Shown here: positions 16,862 to 25,463 of the stretch, in pieces
Numbering within the stretch: the stretch's first letter is position 1
Layout of the letters: the number at the start of each line of letters is the position of its first letter
NCBI GenBank assembly: GCA_964550635.1
Contig: CAZJZV010000005.1
Coordinates: forward strand, 1-64,000
Source of the DNA: RGIG4097 sp964550635
GTDB lineage: Bacteria > Bacillota > Clostridia > Christensenellales > CAG-917
Reading direction: 5' to 3'
Length of the DNA: 64,000 nucleotides
Notes under the pieces: generated by a model
Databases searched by the model: none
Seen by the model: the letters and a program-made list of their open reading frames with translations, nothing else
What the model was told of the DNA's origin: nothing
Translations under genes and position numbers: made by a program

Positions 16862-19219
16862 ATGGAAATTTGTCGGAAAAAGTCAACGATAGCAATTTTT
16901 ATAGCGGTATTCGTGCTCGCTCTGTCCGCAATCGTATTCGGTTGCGGTGAGGTTGCGTACGCCGAAAACGCTTCTCTCGTGCATCCCACCGAGAATTATA
17001 TCCAATCGGATAGCGTTGACTTCATCGGCGCAAATGCATCCGTCGTGGCGACTTTCGACAAGACCGCGGGCGTGCTCACCGTGGACGGCGCAAAACGCTT
17101 GTCCATGTCCGTCGAAGGAGTCGTCAAAGGCGTGTACGTGCTTGAAGACAAAGTCCTTATCGACTGCGCGGACGGACTGAAATATATCTCTCTCACCGCA
17201 CAAAACCCCACCATCTCGGATAGCGGTATTTCTTCCTACACCTATATCACCGTCTACGGCAATCGCATATACGCACACTACGTCGGCAGAGTGTCCGCAT
17301 ACGATTCGTCCTTCTCTCTCGTGGCGGACTACGTGGACACCGTTTTCAACAATCTACCCGTGTTGGTATCCGACGGCGAAATCATCTATTCTTTCGTGGC
17401 GGAGACGGGTAGCAACAAAGTCTACGTCTATGACGTAGCGACTGCGGATACTCAAAAACGCACCAACGGATATTTCGTCGAAAGCGCAAGTCTCGGCTCT
17501 GTCATCTTCGTGTATAACGGCGCAAACGTCCTTATCGTCCCCAAAGACGAGATAGACTCCCCCGTCGAAACTTCCATAACAAACGGTAATTTCTCGGCGG
17601 TCGGTGACGATTTGTACGTGGCAAACGGCAAAAAAGGCTATTCGGTCTACACTCTCAACTCCGAAAAAACCGCTTTGAGCCTTAAAGCGACCTACTCGAC
17701 TTCGGGTGACGGACTGGATAAACTCAACGCCCCTGCAGACGTTTCCTATCTCAACGGAAAACTCTACGTGGCGGACAAAGGCAACGATAGAATTATCGTG
17801 AAAGACGGCACTGCGGTCAGTGCGATTTCCCTGCCCGCCCCCGAAAAAATCACCGCTAGCGCAAACGAGATTTTCGCATTGTCGGGTAACTCGATTTACG
17901 TCGTCTCAAACGGCGAAGTTTCTTTCACTCACACCTTTGAAATCGAAATCACGGATATTGTCTACGACGACTTCCTTTACGTCCTGACAGAAAACGGAGT
18001 ATCGGTGCTTGTCGGCGGAAATCTCTACGACTATTTCACCGTCGAAAACGGTGTTTCGCTAACGTCGGACGGAGAAGAAAATCTCTACGTTTTGACGGAT
18101 AGCGAAGTGATTGCCCTGTCCTCTCAAAGCAAAAATACCCTTCTCTCTTTCTCCGTAGGAGAAAGCATTTCACCTATCGACTTCGCGGTCGACTATGCAG
18201 GCAACGTTTTCGTGCTTGCAAACGACGGCAAAATCTACGAATATTCTTGGCAAGAAGTCGTCAATTCAAATCTCAGTGAAACCGCTCTCACCGCCACCAC
18301 TCACACGATTGACGGCAACGGTTACACGTTCAGTGCAAACTCCATTTGTTTGAGCGATGAAATTCTTTTCACCGTCAAGGAAAACGCAGTCGTATCGATA
18401 TCCGTAAACTTCGTGACAAAGGACGGCTACGCCCCTATCGGCGCAAACATAAACGAAGATGCAACCGCAGTTTTGCGCTCGGCAAAAGACGGTGCATTCA
18501 TCACTTCCGATCTCAATTCCGCAAGGTCGGTGCGCACGTTTGAAACGGACGTCGTGCTTGCCTACGACAACGGAAACGGCAACTACGTCGCAAATATCGC
18601 GGGCAAACTCTACTTCCTTTTCAACTCGTCGGACGCGGTCGCAACCCCCGTTGAGAGCAACGACTACCGCACCAATAAGGACGCTAAAGCGTATATCTCC
18701 CCCGACGGCAAAGGTGAAATCACCGTCCCCGCAGGCACGAGAGTCAATCTCGTCGACGACGCATGCAATCTCGACGGCGGAAAATGGTGGAGAATGGACG
18801 TGGACGGCACAACCTATTATATCGCGCGCGAAGACGTATCCGTCTACGTAGCCCCCGCTCCCCCCGAACCCGAAAAGCCCAAAGCGGTATACGGCAGAGC
18901 AAAAGCGGACAGAGCGGGCGGAGCAATCTACGCATACGCATCCCCCGACGATAATTCAGACGTCGTATTCACGCTGACGGACGGCGTGAAGGTGGAAGTG
19001 CTTGAAACTCTCGACGACTACTATCTCGTGCGTTACGGCGACACTACGGGTTACGTCAGGACAGATCAAATCGAACTCGAAGGACTGACCACCGTCCAAA
19101 TCATAGCAATCGTACTCTCCGTGGTCGTAGTGCTTGCAAGCGTGCTAGTATTCGTCGTGACTTACCTGACGAAGCGCAATGCGGAAAACGAAGACACGAA
19201 CCAAAAATCCGCAAGATAA
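16862..19219 (+). CDS. Membrane-anchored propeller/SH3-domain surface protein
   Basis: 785 residues. An N-terminal signal segment (IAIFIAVFVLALSAIVFGCG, cleavage near VAYAEN) is followed by about 550 residues of short beta repeats with NHL/propeller character, such as LYVADKGNDRIIVKDG and NVFVLANDGKIYEYSW. Two bacterial SH3-like modules come next (DAKAYISPDGKGEITVPAG; IYAYASPDDNSDVVFTL), then a membrane helix IIAIVLSVVVVLASVLVFVV and a short basic tail. SH3 modules of this type usually bind cell wall. The ATG at 16862 is preferred over any upstream codon because it starts the signal peptide, yet no Shine-Dalgarno sequence precedes it. It is divergent from the WG-repeat/subtilase operon and has the same exterior-domain plus single C-terminal helix layout as the protease. 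Exact function unknown. Confidence 0.75.
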   Translation: MEICRKKSTIAIFIAVFVLALSAIVFGCGEVAYAENASLVHPTENYIQSDSVDFIGANASVVATFDKTAGVLTVDGAKRLSMSVEGVVKGVYVLEDKVLIDCADGLKYISLTAQNPTISDSGISSYTYITVYGNRIYAHYVGRVSAYDSSFSLVADYVDTVFNNLPVLVSDGEIIYSFVAETGSNKVYVYDVATADTQKRTNGYFVESASLGSVIFVYNGANVLIVPKDEIDSPVETSITNGNFSAVGDDLYVANGKKGYSVYTLNSEKTALSLKATYSTSGDGLDKLNAPADVSYLNGKLYVADKGNDRIIVKDGTAVSAISLPAPEKITASANEIFALSGNSIYVVSNGEVSFTHTFEIEITDIVYDDFLYVLTENGVSVLVGGNLYDYFTVENGVSLTSDGEENLYVLTDSEVIALSSQSKNTLLSFSVGESISPIDFAVDYAGNVFVLANDGKIYEYSWQEVVNSNLSETALTATTHTIDGNGYTFSANSICLSDEILFTVKENAVVSISVNFVTKDGYAPIGANINEDATAVLRSAKDGAFITSDLNSARSVRTFETDVVLAYDNGNGNYVANIAGKLYFLFNSSDAVATPVESNDYRTNKDAKAYISPDGKGEITVPAGTRVNLVDDACNLDGGKWWRMDVDGTTYYIAREDVSVYVAPAPPEPEKPKAVYGRAKADRAGGAIYAYASPDDNSDVVFTLTDGVKVEVLETLDDYYLVRYGDTTGYVRTDQIELEGLTTVQIIAIVLSVVVVLASVLVFVVTYLTKRNAENEDTNQKSAR

Positions 19220-19251
19220 CAAACAAAAACACAACTACCCCAAACGCAACC

Positions 19252-19287
19252 AAAAAAAGACTAACCCCGCGGTTAGTCCTTTTTTTG
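19252..19287 (+). terminator. Terminator of the propeller/SH3 gene
   Basis: GACTAACC and GGTTAGTC pair around CCGC and are followed by C then T7, 35 bp past the stop. Confidence 0.8.
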
Positions 19288-19314
19288 TACCTAAACGAAA
19301 TTTTGCGTTGTCAT

Positions 19315-19356
19315 CTATTGAAAATTTTTGCGTATATATGCAAAAATTTTCAATAG
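19315..19356. repeat. Perfect 17-bp-arm AT-rich inverted repeat
   Basis: Arms 19315-19331 and 19340-19356 (CTATTGAAAATTTTTGC and its complement) flank GTATATAT. There is no T-run after it, so it is not an ordinary terminator. Downstream, 19371-19465 holds loose direct repeats of ATTGCTTTTTGAT. I recognise nothing else between 19288 and the tRNA-Pro terminator. Confidence 0.65.
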
Positions 19357-19488
19357 AACAAGGATTTTGATTGTGAAATTGCTTTTTTTGATAGGATTGC
19401 TTTTTGATAAAGATTGAGATATTGATTGCTTTTTAGATACGAATTGCGATAATGATTGTTTGATTTTGCAAATGTGGTATCGTGGCAT

Positions 19489-19518
19489 AAAAAAACGCAG
19501 AACGGAAATCGTTCTGCA
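19489..19518 (-). terminator. Terminator of tRNA-Pro
   Basis: Minus-strand stem GCAGAACG/CGTTCTGC followed by G and T7, directly after the tRNA 3' end. Confidence 0.8.
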
Positions 19519-19523
19519 TTTCT

Positions 19524-19600
19524 TGGTCTGGGTGAGAAGATTTGAACTTCCGGCCTCTTGAACCCCATTCAAGCGCGCTACCAAGCTGCGCCACACCCAG
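19524..19600 (-). tRNA. tRNA-Pro(GGG)
   Basis: The acceptor CTGGGTG pairs with CACCCAG, discriminator A is followed by CCA, and the anticodon stem CTTGA/TCAAG closes loop ATGGGGT (anticodon GGG). It is a single-gene unit. Confidence 0.93.
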
Positions 19601-19611
19601 ATGACTACGCT

Positions 19612-19640
19612 ATTATAAAACAAGACGGCGCAAAATGCAA
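19612..19640 (-). promoter_or_regulatory. Promoter of tRNA-Pro
   Basis: TTGCAT (19635-19640) and TATAAT (19612-19617) are 17 bp apart on the minus strand, 11 bp before the tRNA. Confidence 0.7.
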
Positions 19641-19796
19641 GCATTTTCAATCAAAGAAATAAAAACTTGCGGCGGTAGTTTTGTTTTTTCTTTGAACAAC
19701 GCCGTAAAAACACTTTTTGCGGTATAAAAATAAGAGTTTAGTTCGTTTTCACCCCCGCTTTTCCGATTCGAAATTTCGCTTAACACTTACGCCGCC

Positions 19797-19828
19797 AAAA
19801 GAAAACGGCGCGATTTGCGCCGTTTTCT
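19797..19828 (-). terminator. Terminator of the MacB-like ABC gene
   Basis: Minus-strand stem GAAAACGGCGC/GCGCCGTTTTC with a five-base loop and a T4 tail, 33 bp past the stop. Confidence 0.75.
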
Positions 19829-19860
19829 CGACCGTTAGGTCACAAGGAAATTATGTGAGA

Positions 19861-22617
19861 TTATTCCGTTCGTAGTGCGATGACCGGTTCTTTCTTCGCC
19901 GCCATTGCCGCAGGGATAAGTCCCGATATTACCGTGATGACGATTGATCCCAATATCAATGCGATAGGATTCCACCAAGCCATGTCGAGAAGTGCCGCCA
20001 TATTCAACGCTTTGCTCAAAATGACGTTGCAAGGGAATTGCAGTACGTAGGCAATCAACACGCCGATTACGCCCGACGCCAAGCCTAAAAGCATTGTTTC
20101 GACGTTGAAGATATTCGATATATCGCTCTTTCTTGCTCCGATAGCACGCATAATACCGATTTCACGCGTTCTGTCCTGCACCGAGATATACATGATGATT
20201 GCGATCAAAATCATAGTGACGATGACGGATACGCACGCGACCGCAACCAGAATGTAGGTTATCGTATCCACGACGGAGTTCAACTCGCTGACAACGGAGT
20301 CGAGATTGTCTTCGTATTCGATGACGTAAGTGGTGCTAGGCGGATCTTCTTCGTTTTCTTCTGCGATTCTTTCCGCTTCTTCCTCTTCGGCAATTTGCTT
20401 GTCGTTGAAGTCGGTGATGAACTTGACGATAGCCTCTTTATCCGAGATACGATTGGGATAGAAGTAGATATACGACGGTTGATTTATATCTCTTACGTTC
20501 AGTGCTTTGAGAGCGTTTCTGTAACCCGACTCGTCCATACCTTTCCCGGTGACAAGGTTTTTGATGCCTGCCGCGACCGCCATAACCGCCTGTTGTTCTT
20601 CGGGAGTCGTGACGTAATCGGGGTTATCTTTTTGTTTTTGGAGAACGTCCGCCGCTATCTCTTTCTGGCTTTGATATTTGTCGTAGTTTTCCTTATATTT
20701 AGCGGTGATTTCGCTTTCGTTAGCGTCCTTGATGATGAAGTCGCCGAGTTCCGACGTATAGCCGATGACGCCGTTGATACAACCGCCGTTTACACCTTCT
20801 TTAGGTCTGATGATACCGCTTATTTTGACGGTAATACCGTTAGTTTCGATAGCGTTTTTGAGTTGTTCACCGCCTGCGTCCTTGACGCTCGTGAACGTAC
20901 GGAGCATTTCGTTGTAGACGTAACCTGCACTAGTGGGGAGAACGTAGTACTCTTTTGACATAATCTCGTCGAAAGTCTGGTCGAAATCACTGAGAGAAGT
21001 GGGATCGGTGAACGCTTTGATGAGATCGAGAACGCCTAGTTCGTTGAGTGCGAACGCTTCAAAGTCGGAGATTTGGTTGAATTCGTCGAGCACCAATACG
21101 ACTTCGTTCTTGTTTTGGGGAAGTCTGCCCTTCAAAACGTCGTATTGATTGTCGATGGTTTCGTCGTCTGCGATGATTTCGTCCCAGAATGCGAATGCGT
21201 CGACCGCGGCTTTGAGTTGTTCGAGTCTGCCTTCGTCTTCGGAAGTGCCGACCATCATCTTGAGAAGTGCGCCTATATTCGTGCTTTCGGACAAGGGGTT
21301 CAACGACGTATAAGTGACGATATCTTCACCCGTTTCATCGTTATGATTGACTAACTTGCTGAAAATGGACATATTTATCGAGTAGTCGTACTTGACGTCC
21401 GCAAGAGAATAATCGAAGTTGTTTTCGACGTGCTCTTTGAACTTGCTAATATCCGTGGTTTTCGTCAGGGAGTCCTGCATAGCGGTGAAGATATTCGTGA
21501 ATTGACCGTAGATAAACACCAATTCTTCGTCGGTATACTTTTTCTTATCCGTGCTATCCCCCGACAAGACGTCGAAAACGGAGTCGAGATTTAGGGAGTC
21601 GCCGTCGAGGTCGTCACCGCCGAGAAACTCTTCAAACGCGGATACGACGGAGTCTTCGCCCGACGATACGGTTATCGGATATTTCGACATTGACTGCCTT
21701 TCAAATTCGTTGATATACCCCGTGAAACCGTTGTTGAGTGCCAAAATCAACGCAATACTGATGATACCGATACTGCCCGCGATTGCGGTCAATATACTTC
21801 TACCCTTTTTGTTTATAAGGTTTTTCCAGGAGAGTTTCATAGCGGTCAAGAAGGACATCGTCGTGCCTTTCTTGTGGCGTCTTTTGAAAACGGATTTCTT
21901 TTCTTCTTCGACGGGTACTTCTTGGATTTCGTCTTCTTCGACGTAAGGATCGGTGTCGTCGATGATTTCGCCGTCCAAAAAGCGGACGACTCTCGTGGAA
22001 TATTCTTCGGCAAGGTCGGCGTTGTGAGTGACCATGATGACGAGTTTCGTCTTGGAAATCTCTTTGAGAATGTTCATGACCTGAATGGACGTATCACTGT
22101 CGATTGCGCCCGTCGGCTCGTCCGCAAGCAAGATTTCAGGATCGTTGACGATTGCTCGTGCGATTGCGACTCTCTGCATTTGACCGCCCGACAGTTGATT
22201 GGGACGCTTGTTCCACTTCTCTGCCAGCCCGACCATTTCGAGAGCCTTTTTTGCTCTTTCCGTTCTTTCCGCGCTCTTGATGCCCGAAATCGTCAATGCG
22301 AGTTCGACGTTCGTCAAAACGTTCAAGTGCGGAATGAGGTTGTAACTTTGGAAAACGAAACCAATTTTGGAATTGCGATAGTCGTCCCAATCGTTATCGT
22401 TGAAGCCGTCCGTAGACTTTCCGTTCAGGCACAACTCACCCGAACTTGCGCGATCAAGTCCGCCGACGATATTGAGAAGCGTTGTCTTTCCGCAACCCGA
22501 CTGTCCGAGAATAGACACAAATTCGCATTGTCTGAAAGAAATGGAAACGCCCTTCAACGCCTTGACTTCGTTTTCCCCTTCGCCGTAGTTTTTCGTGATG
22601 TTTTTGAGTGTAAGCAT
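19861..22617 (-). CDS. MacB-like ABC transporter, ATPase fused to FtsX-type permease
   Basis: 918 residues. Residues 1-225 form a LolD/MacB-type ATPase: Walker A GQSGCGKT at about 38-45, Q-loop FQSYN, signature LSGGQMQR near 142, Walker B ILLADEPT and switch His in VTHN. A linker of charged residues follows, then a first membrane helix (about 275-295), an extracytoplasmic region of roughly 450 residues, and three C-terminal helices of the FtsX fold ending KKEPVIALRTE. Such proteins use ATP to drive conformational change across the membrane, for example in lipoprotein, peptide or drug export and cell-wall control. In Gram-positive bacteria the two parts are more often separate genes. AAGGAG precedes the ATG. 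It is monocistronic with its own promoter and terminator. Substrate not predictable. Confidence 0.88.
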   Translation of the reverse strand: MLTLKNITKNYGEGENEVKALKGVSISFRQCEFVSILGQSGCGKTTLLNIVGGLDRASSGELCLNGKSTDGFNDNDWDDYRNSKIGFVFQSYNLIPHLNVLTNVELALTISGIKSAERTERAKKALEMVGLAEKWNKRPNQLSGGQMQRVAIARAIVNDPEILLADEPTGAIDSDTSIQVMNILKEISKTKLVIMVTHNADLAEEYSTRVVRFLDGEIIDDTDPYVEEDEIQEVPVEEEKKSVFKRRHKKGTTMSFLTAMKLSWKNLINKKGRSILTAIAGSIGIISIALILALNNGFTGYINEFERQSMSKYPITVSSGEDSVVSAFEEFLGGDDLDGDSLNLDSVFDVLSGDSTDKKKYTDEELVFIYGQFTNIFTAMQDSLTKTTDISKFKEHVENNFDYSLADVKYDYSINMSIFSKLVNHNDETGEDIVTYTSLNPLSESTNIGALLKMMVGTSEDEGRLEQLKAAVDAFAFWDEIIADDETIDNQYDVLKGRLPQNKNEVVLVLDEFNQISDFEAFALNELGVLDLIKAFTDPTSLSDFDQTFDEIMSKEYYVLPTSAGYVYNEMLRTFTSVKDAGGEQLKNAIETNGITVKISGIIRPKEGVNGGCINGVIGYTSELGDFIIKDANESEITAKYKENYDKYQSQKEIAADVLQKQKDNPDYVTTPEEQQAVMAVAAGIKNLVTGKGMDESGYRNALKALNVRDINQPSYIYFYPNRISDKEAIVKFITDFNDKQIAEEEEAERIAEENEEDPPSTTYVIEYEDNLDSVVSELNSVVDTITYILVAVACVSVIVTMILIAIIMYISVQDRTREIGIMRAIGARKSDISNIFNVETMLLGLASGVIGVLIAYVLQFPCNVILSKALNMAALLDMAWWNPIALILGSIVITVISGLIPAAMAAKKEPVIALRTE

Positions 22618-22686
22618 GTTTTCTCCTTATCATATCAGAATTTCAAGAATAAACGTCTTCGAGAAATTTGCCTAATACTGTTAGTT

Positions 22687-22715
22687 ATTGTAAATGCTTA
22701 CGCACTGCTTGTCAA
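22687..22715 (-). promoter_or_regulatory. Promoter of the MacB-like ABC gene
   Basis: A consensus TTGACA (22710-22715) and TACAAT (22687-22692) are 17 bp apart on the minus strand. Confidence 0.75.
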
Positions 22716-22778
22716 TAGAAAAAAATAAACTAGGTTAACTTTAATGTTTTGCGGGTATGGAAATATTGATTATACAAC

Positions 22779-22806
22779 TTGAAATATTTTTGAAATACTA
22801 TATAAT
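22779..22806 (+). promoter_or_regulatory. Promoter of the MazG-like gene
   Basis: TTGAAA (22779-22784) and TATAAT (22801-22806) are spaced 16 bp, directly before the GAGGT ribosome binding site. Confidence 0.7.
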
Positions 22807-22822
22807 ATAGACGAGGTAAACT

Positions 22823-23155
22823 ATGGACAAAGATTTCATTGAATTTTGCAACGAAGCGACGAAGGTTTGGGGAGAAGATTCCCAACTCATGATGTGCATT
22901 GAAGAGATGAGCGAATTGACGAAAGCGATTTGCAAGTATATGCGCGTGCAAGGAGAGCTTGACTCCCCCGACAAAGAAAAACGACTTGAAGAAGCAAGAA
23001 AAAATATTGTGGAAGAAACGGCGGACGTCACGAATACGGTCGAGCAAATGGCACTGATTTTCGGTGCGGACGAAGTGCAAAAAGTGCGTGTAGAAAAGAT
23101 AGCGCGTGCGGTTGCGGAGTTGAACGAATGGAAAAAGGCAACCGGTAATAATTGA
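22823..23155 (+). CDS. MazG-like nucleotide pyrophosphohydrolase
   Basis: 110-residue all-alpha NTP-PPase. The metal-binding acidic helices are visible as CIEEMSELTKAI (about 25-36) and EETADVTNTVEQM (about 65-77), the ExxE...ExxD arrangement of the MazG/dUTPase superfamily. These enzymes hydrolyse (d)NTPs to monophosphate and pyrophosphate in housecleaning or nucleotide balance. The ATG follows GAGGTAAACT. It is a single gene between the ABC protein and the LOG-like gene, and phage versions of this family are common, but nothing else here is phage-like. Exact nucleotide preference unknown. Confidence 0.85.
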   Translation: MDKDFIEFCNEATKVWGEDSQLMMCIEEMSELTKAICKYMRVQGELDSPDKEKRLEEARKNIVEETADVTNTVEQMALIFGADEVQKVRVEKIARAVAELNEWKKATGNN

Positions 23156-23307
23156 CTAAAACGAAAGTTTATCATATGAAAAAATGTCGCTAAACGACCT
23201 TTTTTGTTTTATTTACGTTGTTTTCTTTTTTCAAAACAACGATGAAATCACGCTCAAATCACCGCGATTTCGTCGTCCGATACAAAGACTTTATTCAGCC
23301 TTGTCTT

Positions 23308-23871
23308 TCATTTCCCGACGGTGATTCCGGTGTGCGTTGCGGTGTACTGCCCTATATATTTTTCAAGAATGGCAATCGCTTCTTCCGCGTTGTCAACGCC
23401 GTAAATTCTGTCTTCGGGGATTTCGGGATAGCGGATTCTATGGTCAAGTCTTGTGTCCGCAACATTTGCGCTCCAACCGTCCACACCTTTCAAAGATATG
23501 ATGAGTCGTTTGAGCGCCCACGCGTTGCAACATTCACAAAGGGTACCGCTTCCCCCGCCGACCATAATGACTGCGTCGGAGTTTGCGACGATTACGTTGC
23601 GGTATAAGTCAAGCCCGGTAGCGATGACGATATCCCCTTCGGTGGGGGTTTGTCTGTCAAACTGCGGAAGGATTGCGACGGTGTCCCCTTCATTATAAAA
23701 CTCGGAGGACTTCGCGCCCCTAAACGCCGCGCCCATTACGCCAGCAAGTCCGCCCGACGCGACTCTATAACCATGGTCCACGAGAGCTTTTCCGATTGCA
23801 AGAGCAAATTGTTCTTTCGCACCGCCCTTTTCGATACTGCTGTCGCCGATAATAGAAACTAGTTTTTTCAT
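23308..23871 (-). CDS. LOG/TIGR00725-family Rossmann-fold protein
   Basis: 187 residues. SIIGDSSIEKG at the start, ASGGLAGVMGAAFRGA near 42-57 and GGGSGTLCEC near 106-115 are the nucleotide-phosphate binding loops of the TIGR00725/LOG group (lysine-decarboxylase-like fold). True LOG proteins release cytokinin bases from nucleotides using a PGGxGTxxE motif. Here the motif is GGGSGTLCE, so the fold is clear but that activity is not certain. The ATG at 23871 follows GAGGTG; an in-frame GTG three codons earlier is inside the ribosome binding site. It shares a divergent promoter region with the alpha/beta hydrolase. Confidence 0.8.
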   Translation of the reverse strand: MKKLVSIIGDSSIEKGGAKEQFALAIGKALVDHGYRVASGGLAGVMGAAFRGAKSSEFYNEGDTVAILPQFDRQTPTEGDIVIATGLDLYRNVIVANSDAVIMVGGGSGTLCECCNAWALKRLIISLKGVDGWSANVADTRLDHRIRYPEIPEDRIYGVDNAEEAIAILEKYIGQYTATHTGITVGK

Positions 23872-23889
23872 ATATATCACCTCACATAT

Positions 23890-23918
23890 AGTTTAGCACT
23901 TACGCATTGAAATTTCAA
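23890..23918 (-). promoter_or_regulatory. Promoter of the LOG-like gene
   Basis: TTGAAA (23913-23918) and TAAACT (23890-23895) are 17 bp apart on the minus strand. The -35 box abuts the opposite-strand -35 of the hydrolase promoter. Confidence 0.68.
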
Positions 23919-23920
23919 TA

Positions 23921-23949
23921 TTGAAATTATTCCACTTGCACGCTATAAT
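23921..23949 (+). promoter_or_regulatory. Promoter of the alpha/beta hydrolase gene
   Basis: TTGAAA (23921-23926) and TATAAT (23944-23949) are 17 bp apart. The two head-to-head -35 boxes form the palindrome TTTCAATATTGAAA (23913-23926). Confidence 0.75.
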
Positions 23950-23987
23950 ATGATATATAGACAAAATTCGACACGGGGGAAAGTCCT

Positions 23988-24902
23988 ATGAAAAAACTCG
24001 CATACGTGAAAGGCAGAGTCGGCGGATGGTTTATGAACGGCACCGAATATCTCGCAAGAATGATAACAGAGCGAAAACCGCCGAGCGATATGGCACTGGT
24101 CAAAGGTATCAAGTACGGCGACGGCAAGCGCGAAACTCTCAATCTCATCTACCACAAAGACCGCACCACCCGCGAACCGCTTTTCATTTACGTGCACGGC
24201 GGTGGTTGGTGTAGCGGGCTTCTCGATATGCGCAACACCTATTGTCAGGAAGTCGTTGCAAACGGATGGTTTGGAGTCAACGTCGGCTATCAGTACGCCC
24301 CTATGATGACCTTCCCCGACCAATTCAAGCAGATATACAAGGCGATAGACTGGATATACGACCACGCGGAAGAGTTCAACGTGGACACGTCGAAAGTCCT
24401 ACTCGGCGGGGAAAGCGCGGGCTCGTACTTCATCTTCTATATGGCGATGATGGCGCTCGACCACAGTATCTACGACAAACTCGGAATAGACTTCAAACAC
24501 CGCGACGAATTCAAAGTCACCGCAATGATTTCAAACTGTGGAGCGATAAATTTTGAAACGCTTGCGGACAACAAATTCCCCGGAATGAAATATATGATAA
24601 ACGCATTCACGGGTTACTCCTATAAGGAAATCAAAGCAAATCTCGACAAGGAAGAAATCCGCATTCTCTCCCCTGAAATCCGCAAAGGTTTCCCGCCGAC
24701 TATGCTCATCTACGCAAGCAAAGACTTTCTCAAAACAGAGTCTTTTGCGGCGGCAAAACGCTTTGACGAATTAGGTATTCCCTACCGCCTATACGAAGGC
24801 ACGGGGATAATTTCACAACACGCATGGGCTATCGCCACCTGCGTGAAAAAAGGCAGAGAGTGCTTGAACGAAACGATTGCCTTTGTCAAACAATATTTCT
24901 AA
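23988..24902 (+). CDS. Alpha/beta hydrolase, hormone-sensitive-lipase group
   Basis: 304-residue cytoplasmic esterase-like enzyme. The oxyanion motif HGGGW is at 70-74, the nucleophile elbow GESAG has Ser-143, and the acid and base are likely Asp in YASKDFLKTES (about 243) and His in SQHAW (about 280). This is the HSL/Abhydrolase_3 arrangement, which acts on short acyl or aryl esters. There is no signal peptide. GGGGGAAAG precedes the ATG. It is a single gene with its own promoter and a bidirectional terminator. Substrate unknown. Confidence 0.87.
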   Translation: MKKLAYVKGRVGGWFMNGTEYLARMITERKPPSDMALVKGIKYGDGKRETLNLIYHKDRTTREPLFIYVHGGGWCSGLLDMRNTYCQEVVANGWFGVNVGYQYAPMMTFPDQFKQIYKAIDWIYDHAEEFNVDTSKVLLGGESAGSYFIFYMAMMALDHSIYDKLGIDFKHRDEFKVTAMISNCGAINFETLADNKFPGMKYMINAFTGYSYKEIKANLDKEEIRILSPEIRKGFPPTMLIYASKDFLKTESFAAAKRFDELGIPYRLYEGTGIISQHAWAIATCVKKGRECLNETIAFVKQYF

Positions 24903-24976
24903 AACGCACTTTTATCCGCTGAATTTCGTCAACTAAACTCTTGTTTGTTGCGAAATCGAAAGAAATACGGCAAAAT

Positions 24977-25006
24977 AAAAATCCCACTCAAACGAGTGGG
25001 ATTTTT
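24977..25006. terminator. Bidirectional terminator between hydrolase and aconitase X operon
   Basis: AAAAATCCCACTC and GAGTGGGATTTTT pair around AAAC, with A and T runs on both sides. It serves both converging units. Confidence 0.85.
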
Positions 25007-25022
25007 GATTTTGTAAAGAAAA

Positions 25023-25463
25023 TTACTTGATGATGACGGTGCCGTCTTCGTGGATTTCCACGGTGTCGCCGGTTTTCACTGCATCAAGGAAATCGTCGCC
25101 GAGTTGGTCGATTGCGATGATGTCGCTGTTTTCCCAAACCTTTGCAAGCACGATTCCGCTCGCCGCAAGGGAGTCGATGTGCTTGGAGAACAAGTATGCA
25201 GAAGGATTGGTCTTCATACTGCAAATGGTTTGAATGACGAGTCCGCCCGTCGTGGAGCCGATAGTCGTGGGCAAGCAGAGTGCTTTGCCGGTGATGTTTT
25301 TGCCGAACAAATCTTTGTTGTTTTGGTCGGAAACGATGACTTCGGGTTTGTTTGCCATGGCGCTCTTTTGATAGGATGCGAGAGTGTTCATACCTTCGTG
25401 AGATACGACCGCTTCACCCGTCCATTTACCGCCTGCTATAACTCTTCCTTTGAAAGTTTTCAT
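25023..25463 (-). CDS. Aconitase X small (swivel, DUF126) subunit
   Basis: 146 residues with the DUF126 signature: KGRVIAGGKWTGEAVVSHEG at the start, then DLFGKNITGKALCLPTTIGSTTGG, with SxxTGG forming part of the active site. It is the separate swivelling domain of a heterodimeric aconitase X. Characterised relatives are archaeal phosphomevalonate dehydratase and bacterial cis-3-hydroxy-L-proline dehydratase, so a hydro-lyase reaction is expected. Its ATG overlaps the TAA of the large subunit (TAATG) with AGGAGG just upstream, so the two are coupled in translation and made in equal amounts. It is the last gene of the operon. Confidence 0.9.
   Translation of the reverse strand: MKTFKGRVIAGGKWTGEAVVSHEGMNTLASYQKSAMANKPEVIVSDQNNKDLFGKNITGKALCLPTTIGSTTGGLVIQTICSMKTNPSAYLFSKHIDSLAASGIVLAKVWENSDIIAIDQLGDDFLDAVKTGDTVEIHEDGTVIIK

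Noticed and set aside
22823..23155. Prophage remnant around the MazG-like gene
   Set aside because: No integrase, structural or packaging genes are nearby; a single MazG-like gene is common on chromosomes.
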